Part shown: piece by piece, positions 16,139 through 23,218 of the stretch
Layout of the letters: the number at the start of each line of letters is the position of its first letter
Position numbering within the stretch: position 1 is the stretch's first letter
Origin: Phycisphaerales bacterium
GTDB taxonomy: Bacteria; Planctomycetota; Phycisphaerae; Phycisphaerales; UBA1924
Reading direction: 5' to 3'
Length of the DNA: 47,322 nucleotides
NCBI GenBank assembly: GCA_020847175.1
Contig: JADLCM010000050.1
Span: 1-47,322 of the forward strand
Position numbers and translations under genes: made by a program
Notes under the pieces: model-generated
Told to the model about the DNA's origin: nothing
Databases searched by the model: none
What the model saw: the letters and a program-made list of their open reading frames with translations, nothing else

Positions 16139-16828
16139 ATGGGTTCACCTGCGACGGGCAAAGAACAGCCTGCGCGATTTGAACTTGACGGCGCGGAACT
16201 CGGCACCGTGGTCGATGCCTTGATTCTCGACAGCGGCCTTTCCGTTATCGTGTACGACGGACAAGCGCGAATCGTTTTTGCCAATGTTCGCGCTGCGGAG
16301 GGCCGAGATCCCACCCAGTTGCTCGGCAAGACTGCCGAAGACCTGATGGGCGAACGGGCCGGGCATGCCGTTCGGGAAGCCGTGCTCCGCGTCGCCCAGG
16401 AGGGAGCGCCACTCGCCGTGGACGGTTCGTGGCACGGCATGCGGTTCCTGGGCGTGCTGCGGGCCACGAGAGGCCGCGACGGTCGGCGGCTTGTGCTGGG
16501 CACCTATCGCGCGGCGACCGATGTCGCGCCGGGTGACTGGGGCGCGTACACGGGCCTGCCGGTGGTGAAAGCTCACGAGATGCGGGGCGTTTTTGAAAAA
16601 CTGACCGCGCGCGAGACGGATGTGCTGCGCCTGATCGGTGAAGGCCTGCCCGCGGCCGAAATCGCAACGACGCTCGGCCTCTCGATCAAGACCATCGAGT
16701 GGTACCGGGCCCAACTCGGAAACAAGCTCAGCGCCCGGAACCGCGTTGAACTGGCGCGCTTCGCGATCGCCATGGGCCTCTGCTCTGGCCCCGTGCGCAA
16801 GATCGGGGCTTCGACGCCGAAGCCGTAA
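16139..16828 (+). CDS. PAS-type LuxR-family transcription regulator
   Basis: Encodes 229 residues from ATG 16139 with GAGGGAGGG 6 bp upstream. Residues about 25-125 resemble a PAS fold (S-V-I-V-Y-D-G-Q-A-R-I-V-F-A-N; G-K-T-A-E-D-L-M). Residues 155-213 are a LuxR/GerE helix-turn-helix: L-T-A-R-E-T-D-V-L-R-L-I, then a recognition helix S-I-K-T-I-E-W-Y-R. No receiver domain or phosphorylatable aspartate motif is present, so the signal is probably a small molecule or redox state sensed by the PAS part. A paralogue follows 110 bp downstream and the metal-binding Cys-repeat gene diverges from it; either could be a target. Confidence 0.82.
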   Translation: MGSPATGKEQPARFELDGAELGTVVDALILDSGLSVIVYDGQARIVFANVRAAEGRDPTQLLGKTAEDLMGERAGHAVREAVLRVAQEGAPLAVDGSWHGMRFLGVLRATRGRDGRRLVLGTYRAATDVAPGDWGAYTGLPVVKAHEMRGVFEKLTARETDVLRLIGEGLPAAEIATTLGLSIKTIEWYRAQLGNKLSARNRVELARFAIAMGLCSGPVRKIGASTPKP

Positions 16829-16937
16829 CCCTATGAGAACCCGGGGGTTGCCGGTTTCACATTGATTCCTGCGCCGCGCCCGGCGAGAATGGGGCGGCAG
16901 TCGGGGGGATTGCACGCCCACGGCGTCGAGGTGTTGA

Positions 16938-17666
16938 TTGAATCATGGTTCTCCCGGGCGTTCCGGCCCGACGGATGCGGTGCGCGCCGGGGATCCGGCC
17001 CATCCGGCCCAGCCCGTGCCGCTCGTGCCGGCGCCCACGCTCTGGCTCGGCCTGAGCGCCGACGCCGGGTGCGTGGTGATGGTCTTCGACCTGCTCGGGC
17101 GCGTGGAGTACGAGAGCGCCCCGCTGTGCGAGCGGGCGCTCTCTGAGCCCGATGGAACGCTCGCCCGCGCCGTGGGCGAGGCGATGGCCGTGGAATGGTT
17201 GCGTCACGCGCGCGAGGCGGCAGCCCGGGGCGCCCCGGTCGCCATTGACACGGCGATCGCGGGGCGCGGGCTGGTCGTCACGCTCCGGCCCTTTGAGTCG
17301 CCCGGCGGCGTCCGCGTGCTGGGCGTGATCGCCCCCGACGTGTCGCTGGCGTCGGCCCCGCGCGCAGGGATGATGCGCATCGCCGGGCGCACGCGCGACC
17401 TCGGGCCGCTGCGGGCGCTCACGCGGCGAGAACTCGAAATCCTCGGGTGGATCGGCGAGGGGCTCACCAGCCAGCAGATCGCCAAGCGCCTCTCGCGCAG
17501 CGTCAAGACCGTTGAGTGGCATCGCGTGTCCATCGGCCGGAAACTCGGCGTGAAGACGCGCGTCGAGTTGGCGCGGCTGGCCCGTGCCGCCGGTCTGCAC
17601 GGACAGGACGGATCGCCCGGCCCCGGCGCGCCCTCCCGCTCGGGAAACCCGCCGGGTGCGCACTGA
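16938..17666 (+). CDS. Second PAS-like LuxR-family regulator (paralogue)
   Basis: Encodes 242 residues from TTG 16938, which has a GAGG 5 bp upstream; GTG 16980 is an alternative and the first 30 residues are weakly conserved-looking. Residues 35-135 are a degenerate PAS-like sensor (V-V-M-V-F-D-L-L-G-R-V-E-Y-E). Residues 160-220 are a GerE helix-turn-helix, L-T-R-R-E-L-E-I-L-G-W-I-G-E-G-L followed by S-V-K-T-V-E-W-H-R. It shares the overall layout and the rare T-I/V-E-W recognition-helix core with the preceding gene, pointing to a tandem duplication followed by divergence. The ligand is unknown. The C-terminus is Gly/Pro/Ser-rich and probably unstructured. Confidence 0.75.
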   Translation: MNHGSPGRSGPTDAVRAGDPAHPAQPVPLVPAPTLWLGLSADAGCVVMVFDLLGRVEYESAPLCERALSEPDGTLARAVGEAMAVEWLRHAREAAARGAPVAIDTAIAGRGLVVTLRPFESPGGVRVLGVIAPDVSLASAPRAGMMRIAGRTRDLGPLRALTRRELEILGWIGEGLTSQQIAKRLSRSVKTVEWHRVSIGRKLGVKTRVELARLARAAGLHGQDGSPGPGAPSRSGNPPGAH

Positions 17667-17697
17667 CTTCAACCGGGGAGAGAGGCGGAAGGACGCC

Positions 17698-18114
17698 TCA
17701 TGCTGAATGCGCATCGCCACCCTGCGCCGGGGCGAGCCGCAAACACCACGCGGGCCCCGCGATCGTTGCAGCGCCGACCACGGCGACGCCCCACCATCGC
17801 CCGACCTTCTTGACCCGCACGTGCTCCCACGGCACGCTGCACGCCGTGACCCCGAACCAGCGCGCGAAGCGCACCGGGCGCAGGTGCAGGGCCTGTTCAT
17901 CAACCGCCACGTCGACGCACCTGCTCAGGTTCATGAAGTTGACGCGGAAGCTCTGGCGGCGCTTGTAGACGGCGTCGGGCGCGGGGTCGGTGGGCGGAAA
18001 GCGCAGCGCCAGAGAGCGCCACATCCTCGAGCAGTACCGAAAGACGACCCACAGAACCGCCGCATCGACGGCGACAATCGCGACGACGAACACGACCACA
18101 CCCGCGGGGCTCAT
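17698..18114 (-). CDS. Small two-helix membrane protein, unknown function
   Basis: Encodes 138 residues. Two hydrophobic helices (about 4-26 and 105-125) flank an 80-residue soluble part that contains A-L-H-L-R-P and S-V-P-W-E-H-V-R-V, a pattern common in small bacterial membrane proteins in which the strand before a W-(E/S)-x-(I/V) turn packs on the membrane. No family name can be given. It lies 51 bp after the DUF971 gene on the same strand and may be cotranscribed with it. Confidence 0.5.
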   Translation of the reverse strand: MSPAGVVVFVVAIVAVDAAVLWVVFRYCSRMWRSLALRFPPTDPAPDAVYKRRQSFRVNFMNLSRCVDVAVDEQALHLRPVRFARWFGVTACSVPWEHVRVKKVGRWWGVAVVGAATIAGPAWCLRLAPAQGGDAHSA

Positions 18115-18165
18115 GGTGAATCATTGGTCGCGCCGCGGCCGGGGGTTCTGGCGCCTGCCGTGAAC

Positions 18166-18510
18166 CTACCGGGTTGGATCGCCCGGCGGACCCTGATTCG
18201 GATCGATGGACCGCAGGTATCCCCAGGAGAAGATGCCCGTGTCGTGCCCATCGTTGAACCGGATGCGGATCGCGTAGTTGCCCACGAGTTCAGCATCGAG
18301 GGCCGAGAGCGCGCCGCCTGAACCCATGCCCGCCGGGAGCACGGTCAGGGGGTTGGATGACATCTCGTCGCGCAGTTGGCGCATCTCAGCGGAGGGGCTC
18401 ATCCGGCGCAAGTAAGCGATTGAGAAGTACGACGTGGTGCCGTCGGCCCACTCCACGGTCAGGCCCCGGTCCTTCTTGAGGTCAACCCGTGTCGGGGGCG
18501 GTTCGATCAT
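18166..18510 (-). CDS. DUF971-family protein
   Basis: Encodes 114 residues from ATG 18510. The pattern L-T-V-E-W-A-D-G-T-T-S-Y-F-S-I-A-Y-L-R near the N-terminus and G-N-Y-A-I-R-I-R-F-N-D-G-H-D-T-G-I-F-S-W-G-Y-L near the C-terminus is that of DUF971, the fold also found as the N-terminal domain of gamma-butyrobetaine hydroxylase and in some Fe-S assembly proteins. In many members the segment after Y-L-R-x contains cysteines (C-x-C-A/x-C type); here it is S-P-S-A-E-M-R, so a metal site in that segment is absent. The function is unknown. Confidence 0.7.
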   Translation of the reverse strand: MIEPPPTRVDLKKDRGLTVEWADGTTSYFSIAYLRRMSPSAEMRQLRDEMSSNPLTVLPAGMGSGGALSALDAELVGNYAIRIRFNDGHDTGIFSWGYLRSIDPNQGPPGDPTR

Positions 18511-18624
18511 GGCGCGATGGTACGAAGCGCGGCGGCGAAACCGCCAGCAGAGGTCGCTCGCGGCGCAGCCACCTGCCCCCACGATGCGCCGCCGCCGCTC
18601 ACGAGTCTCGCGGTCACCCCTTTA

Positions 18625-18634
18625 CCCCCCCCCC
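18625..18634. repeat. Poly-C tract (10 C)
   Basis: Ten consecutive C residues (after TTTA) lie in the intergenic region upstream of pyrF. This is a second long C homopolymer in the window, shorter than that at 27-43. Confidence 0.8.
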
Positions 18635-18771
18635 GGACCCTCCGGCGTCTTCCGGCCCTTTGACGGTCTGGCGCATTGGCAGTTTGGCCCTACGCACTCT
18701 CCGCTTCGGCACTCCATCGCTTCGGCGCCTCCGCTCGTTGCCCGCCGCCTCCGTTCGACCTTCAATCCGGC

Positions 18772-19617
18772 ATGGCCCACCCTTCGGATGTCCTGGCGTC
18801 GGCGCTGGACCGCGCGCCCGTGTGCGTGGGGATTGACCCGGTGCTGGAAAGATTGCCCCCCGAGTTCACCGGGGACGCCGAGACGCGGCTGGCGGGCTTC
18901 AGCCGGGCACTCCTCGACGCCGCGGGAGCGTTCTGCCCGGTCGTCAAGTTTCAGTCCGCGTGCTTTGAGCGGCACGGCTGGACGGGAATGCGGGCGCTCG
19001 AGGCGGGGATCGCGCACGCCCGGTCGCTCGGACTGTACGTGATCCTCGATGCCAAGCGGGGGGACATCGGCATCTCCGCGTCTCACTACGCGGCGGCGGC
19101 GAAGAACCTGGGCGCCCACGCGATCACAGCCAGCCCGCTTCTGGGCGTCGAGGCGCTGGCGCCGTTCCTGGAGGCCGGGCTGTTCGTCTTCGCGCTGGCG
19201 CGCACGAGCAATCCGGAAGCCGACCGCATCCAGGACTCCCGCCTCGGCGACGGGCGGAGCGTGAGCGAACTGCTGGGTGATGAGATTGCGCGAGCGGGCG
19301 CGGCCCGCGTGGGTGAACGGGGATTGTCGAGCCTCGGCGCGGTGGTGGGGGCGACGCGTCCGGCCCAGGGGGCAGCGCTGCGCCGGCGCATGCCCGGGCA
19401 GGTCTTTCTCGTGCCCGGCTACGGCGCCCAGGGCGGGACTGCCGACGATGTGCGGGCGCTGGTGCGCGAGGGCCGTGCCGGGCGCGCCGGCGACGCGGGA
19501 GTGGCGGTCTCCGCCAGCCGCGCGATCATGCACCCCGAAGGCACCGGCGCCTGGGAGGCGAGGGTGCGCGAGGCCGCATCACGGTTCGCCCGCGATGTCG
19601 GGCGCATCGTGGGGTGA
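18772..19617 (+). CDS. pyrF: Orotidine 5'-phosphate decarboxylase, long (type 2) form
   Basis: Catalyses the last step of UMP synthesis, decarboxylation of orotidine monophosphate. The product is 281 residues from ATG 18772; the open frame continues upstream to 18676 without a family-like sequence. The long-form PyrF signatures are present: V-G-I-D-P at 19-23, V-V-K-F-Q at 57-61, and the catalytic L-D-A-K-R-G-D-I-G with Asp93, Lys95 and Asp98. The phosphate-binding V-P-G-Y-G-A-Q-G-G segment follows near the C-terminus. Its 3' end overlaps the 3' end of the convergent kinase gene by 39 bp. No other pyrimidine gene is adjacent. Confidence 0.95.
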   Translation: MAHPSDVLASALDRAPVCVGIDPVLERLPPEFTGDAETRLAGFSRALLDAAGAFCPVVKFQSACFERHGWTGMRALEAGIAHARSLGLYVILDAKRGDIGISASHYAAAAKNLGAHAITASPLLGVEALAPFLEAGLFVFALARTSNPEADRIQDSRLGDGRSVSELLGDEIARAGAARVGERGLSSLGAVVGATRPAQGAALRRRMPGQVFLVPGYGAQGGTADDVRALVREGRAGRAGDAGVAVSASRAIMHPEGTGAWEARVREAASRFARDVGRIVG

Positions 19618-22512
19618 GGGTGGGGGCGCAGGGGTGCCGAGTTCGGCGGTTCGCCCGGCGCGAACCTTGTCGGCCTCGGACTGCCAGCGTGCCTCGTCGT
19701 CGGCATCGCCGAGCGCCCGGGCGCAGCGCAGCAGGTCGTCGATGAGCAGGTCGCGCCACGCCCAGCGGAGTTCGCCCGCGTCGTAGCGCAGGCGCTGCCA
19801 CACCTCGACGAGCACGTCGTGGCCCTCTTCGAATCGGCCCGAGCCCACGAGCAGGTGCCCGTGCATGAGCCCGATGTGGTACAGCGTGTCCGTCGGCACC
19901 GTGGGGTCGCGCCTGACGAACGCCCACGCCCGCTCGGTCCGGGCGAGCGCGCCCGGCGCGTCGCCCCGCCCCGCCTGGTTGAATGCGATGAGCGCGCGGG
20001 CGAACGCGGAGAGGTAGTGCTCCGTGCCCACCTGGGCCTCGATCTCGCGGGCGGCCTGGTCGAGCACGGGCGCGGCCTCGTCGTAGCGCCGGGCGATGGT
20101 CAGGTACCAGCCCGCCCGCCGCCTTGCGTTGGCGAGCACGAGCGGGTCGATCGCGTGCCGCGGGATGGAGCTCAGGATGTCCACCGCGCGGGCGGCGAGC
20201 GCGCACGATTCGGGCTCGAACCCTGTGAGCGCGTACAGCGCCGCGGCCTGTTCAAGGCACACGAGCTGGGCCAGCGGGTCGTCGTCGAGGCGGGCGAGCA
20301 GGTCGGCCGCCTCGTGGGCTGCCTTGGCCCATTCGACGCTGAGCGTGGCATCATCCGCGGCCCGGATGATCGACGCAAGAAATGCGACGCTGACCGCGTC
20401 GTTGTCTCCCGCGATGTTCCGGGCAAGCGCGAGTGCCCGCCGCAAGGCGTCGTACCGGGCGCGGGGCTGGGGCGTGCCGGGGGTGCGGAGTTCTGCCGCC
20501 GCGAGCGTGCGGGCATCGGCGCGGACCCGCGCCGTCAAGTCGCCCGGCCCCCAGGCGGCTTCAAGTTCGCGGGCGAGGGTGCCCTGCGGCAACGCGCCGG
20601 CAATATCTGCGCACAGCACCAGCGATTCAAGCTGCTCCGGGTCCGCCGGCGAGAGGAGCGCGAACTGACGGGCGAGGGCGCGCCGGGCAAGCGGCTCGGC
20701 GTCGACTGCGCGACCGAGCATGAGCAGGGCCTGGGCCTCGGCGGCTTCCATCGAAGCCCGGCCGAGGTCAGAATCGCGCCCCGCGAGGTTGGTGAAGAGG
20801 TCCGCGGCTTCGCGGGCCTGGTCTCGGGCTTCGGACCAGCGCTTCGCCGCCAGGAGCACGCGGGCGAGCAGCCCTTCGCACCGGGCCGCGGGAAGCCCCC
20901 GGGACTCGCCGAGGCGCGCGTAGATCGCGATGGCGTCCTTGGCCGCGGCTTCGGCCTCCGCGAGGCGCCCGCGGACGAGCAGGATGCCCGCGAGTTCGAA
21001 CGTGGCCCCGGCGATCGCGGGGTGGTCACCCTCGGGGTGCTCGATATGCAGGCGGATGAGGCCGTTGCGCAGCGAGTCTTCGGCGTACTCGGCGAGCTGG
21101 GCCGCCTTGCCCGCGCCGATCGAGGTGTAGACGCTGCCCCAGATGCGCCGGGTCGCCTGGTCGAGGGCGGGGTCGAAGGCCAGGCCCCCGGTTTCGAGCC
21201 GGAAGTAGAGCCGGCGCAATCCCGCGCTCACCGCCGCCCCGATCACCGGGTGCTCGGGATCGGTGGCGGGGAGCACCTCGCGGAGAATCTCGGTGACGGC
21301 GGCGGACTGGATCTGCTCGGCGCGGGCGAGCTCGCGCTGCTGCGCGACGCGCCGCTTGAGCGCGGCGGAGTTGGCGAGACCGATCGCCACCAGCACCCCC
21401 GCCAGGGCGAGCACCGCGCCCAGCGCACCCACCCACGCGATGCGCCGCGCGTTCATCGCCAGCGCCTTGCGCAGCAGGTACCACCCCGATCCGCTCCGCG
21501 CCTCAACGGGCTGACCGGCGAGGAATCGCTCCACGTCACGCCCGAGCGCCGCCGCCGACGGATAACGCTCCTCCTTGCGCTTCCGCAGCGCGCGAAGGAT
21601 GATCGCCTCGAGGTCCGGGGCGACGCCGGGGTTGGCGCGGCGCGGCGGAACGGGCTCGCGCTCGACGATCACCCGCGCCATCTCCATGATCGACCCGGAG
21701 AGTTCGTAGGGCGGGCTGCCGCAGGCCATCTGGTAGAGCATGACGCCGAGGGCGTAGACATCGGAGAGCCCGTCGACCTCGTCGGGCTTGCCAGAGGCCT
21801 GCTCGGGCGAGGCATAGGCGGGCGTGCCCGCGAACTCGCCCGTGATGGTGGCATGCGAGCCCCGGCTCTTGGCGATGCCGAAATCAAGCACCACGGGATG
21901 TCCCTCGCGGGTGACGAGGATGTTGTCGGGCTTGAGATCGCGGTGGATGACCCCGTTGAGATGGGCGTAGTGGATCGCCTCGCAGACCCGGGTGAAGACG
22001 TGCAGCAGCGCCCGCAGGCGATCGGTCGCCATCGGCTCGAAGCGGTCGAGGGGCACGCCGTCGACAAACTCCATCACGACGACGATGGAGCCGCCGGGAA
22101 GGGCACGCGACTCGAAGACGGTGACGATGTTGGGGTGATGCAGGCGGGCCGCGATCTCGACCTCGCGCTCGGCGCGCATGCGCTGCCGGTGCGAGTCCCC
22201 GGTGCGCACGAACTTGATCGCAACGGTCCGCGAGGTTGACTCCTGCATCGCCCGGTAGACCGTGCCCTGCGTGCCGGCGCTCACGACCCCCGAGATGCGA
22301 TACCCCGGCACGCGCGGCGCGCCTTCGGGGGCGAGCACCGCCGAGGCCAGCGGACGGACCCGCGTCAGAAACGCCGCGTCCTGCTTGGCGCCGGCCACCC
22401 GGGCGCGGCAGTGCTCGCAGGCCTCAAGGTGGAGACGCTCGGCGTCGGTCGCGTCGGCGCCCGCGCCCAGGCGGTCCAGCTCGCCCTCGCTCAGGCACGA
22501 GTCAGGAGGCAC
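19579..22512 (-). CDS. ZAS-Ser/Thr kinase-TPR membrane protein
   Basis: Encodes 977 residues. GTG 22512 is chosen: it starts 1 bp after the sigma gene's stop and has GAGGAGG 9 bp upstream; ATG 22536 would overlap the sigma gene. Residues 28-35 read H-L-E-A-C-E-H-C, an HxxxCxxC zinc motif like anti-sigma (ZAS) domains. Kinase domain about 72-340: V-A-I-K (Lys100), H-R-D-L-K-P-D-N (Asp192), D-F-G (Asp210) and S-P-E-Q. The P-loop is S-A-G-T-Q-G-T, lacking the first Gly. A transmembrane helix at about 360-382 is followed by 590 residues of helical TPR-like repeats. It probably controls the adjacent ECF sigma factor by phosphorylation and/or sequestration. Confidence 0.88.
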   Translation of the reverse strand: MPPDSCLSEGELDRLGAGADATDAERLHLEACEHCRARVAGAKQDAAFLTRVRPLASAVLAPEGAPRVPGYRISGVVSAGTQGTVYRAMQESTSRTVAIKFVRTGDSHRQRMRAEREVEIAARLHHPNIVTVFESRALPGGSIVVVMEFVDGVPLDRFEPMATDRLRALLHVFTRVCEAIHYAHLNGVIHRDLKPDNILVTREGHPVVLDFGIAKSRGSHATITGEFAGTPAYASPEQASGKPDEVDGLSDVYALGVMLYQMACGSPPYELSGSIMEMARVIVEREPVPPRRANPGVAPDLEAIILRALRKRKEERYPSAAALGRDVERFLAGQPVEARSGSGWYLLRKALAMNARRIAWVGALGAVLALAGVLVAIGLANSAALKRRVAQQRELARAEQIQSAAVTEILREVLPATDPEHPVIGAAVSAGLRRLYFRLETGGLAFDPALDQATRRIWGSVYTSIGAGKAAQLAEYAEDSLRNGLIRLHIEHPEGDHPAIAGATFELAGILLVRGRLAEAEAAAKDAIAIYARLGESRGLPAARCEGLLARVLLAAKRWSEARDQAREAADLFTNLAGRDSDLGRASMEAAEAQALLMLGRAVDAEPLARRALARQFALLSPADPEQLESLVLCADIAGALPQGTLARELEAAWGPGDLTARVRADARTLAAAELRTPGTPQPRARYDALRRALALARNIAGDNDAVSVAFLASIIRAADDATLSVEWAKAAHEAADLLARLDDDPLAQLVCLEQAAALYALTGFEPESCALAARAVDILSSIPRHAIDPLVLANARRRAGWYLTIARRYDEAAPVLDQAAREIEAQVGTEHYLSAFARALIAFNQAGRGDAPGALARTERAWAFVRRDPTVPTDTLYHIGLMHGHLLVGSGRFEEGHDVLVEVWQRLRYDAGELRWAWRDLLIDDLLRCARALGDADDEARWQSEADKVRAGRTAELGTPAPPPSPHDAPDIAGEP

Positions 22513-22513
22513 G

Positions 22514-23119
22514 CTAGCGGTCCTCCTCGAAGGCATCGGTGAGTTCGCGCACCAGGTCGCGCAGGCGCCGGGTGATGCGGCTCTTGGCGACGTACACCTG
22601 GTCCACCGTCATGCCGCATTGCGAGGCCGCCTCGGTCGCGGGCACGCCCCGCAGCCCGGTGAGTTCAAAGGCGAGCAGCGTGCGATCGTCCACGCCGGAA
22701 TCGTCACGGAGCATGGACAGCGCTTCGCCCAGCACGGCCAGGTCGCGTTCCTCGGTCCATGCCGACCGCATGTGCGCATCGCTGAAGCGTTCGTCTTCCC
22801 CCAAGATCTCCGCGGCGCCGCGGCGCTTGAGTTGCCCGAGAATCGTGTTGCGGGCGATGCCGAGAATCCAGGAGGAAAGCCGTCCGCTGGCGCGGTCGTA
22901 CCGGTTGTCGCGGTATGCCCTGACGAACTCGGCGAGGGTCTGCTGGGCCGCCTCTTCGGCCTCGGAGTAGTTCAGGCCCATCCGCCCGGCAAGACCCTGC
23001 ACAACCGGGCGGAAGCGTGCATCGATCGACGCCCAGGACGCCTCGTCGCGCGGGTCGCGCAGCGCATCGAGAAGTTGCGTTGTGGTGCGCGTGGGCGAAC
23101 TTGGGCGGGGCGACGTCAT
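22514..23119 (-). CDS. ECF RNA polymerase sigma factor
   Basis: Encodes 201 residues from ATG 23119. Region 2 is visible at about residues 25-100 (Y-S-E-A-E-E-A-A-Q-Q-T-L, then S-G-R-L-S-S-W-I-L-G-I-A-R-N-T), and region 4 at about 130-190 with a helix-turn-helix G-V-P-A-T-E-A-A-S-Q-C-G-M-T-V-D-Q-V. Its stop precedes the kinase GTG by 1 bp, so the pair is translationally coupled. ECF sigma factors beside Ser/Thr kinases are a known planctomycete arrangement. Target promoters are unknown. Confidence 0.9.
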   Translation of the reverse strand: MTSPRPSSPTRTTTQLLDALRDPRDEASWASIDARFRPVVQGLAGRMGLNYSEAEEAAQQTLAEFVRAYRDNRYDRASGRLSSWILGIARNTILGQLKRRGAAEILGEDERFSDAHMRSAWTEERDLAVLGEALSMLRDDSGVDDRTLLAFELTGLRGVPATEAASQCGMTVDQVYVAKSRITRRLRDLVRELTDAFEEDR

Positions 23120-23218
23120 GAGCGTGCGCGCATGGTACCACGACGCACCGGCGAGCCGTGGCTTCCCCCCGGAAAACTGAAGGTGCCTGCACGGTGCCCG
23201 CGCGCCGGCGATGGTCGG

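Noticed and set aside
19819..22239. 806-codon open frame on the plus strand across the kinase gene
   Set aside because: It is antisense to a protein with clear kinase motifs, has no family-like sequence and is rich in Arg/Ala/Gly, as expected of shadow frames at this GC content.
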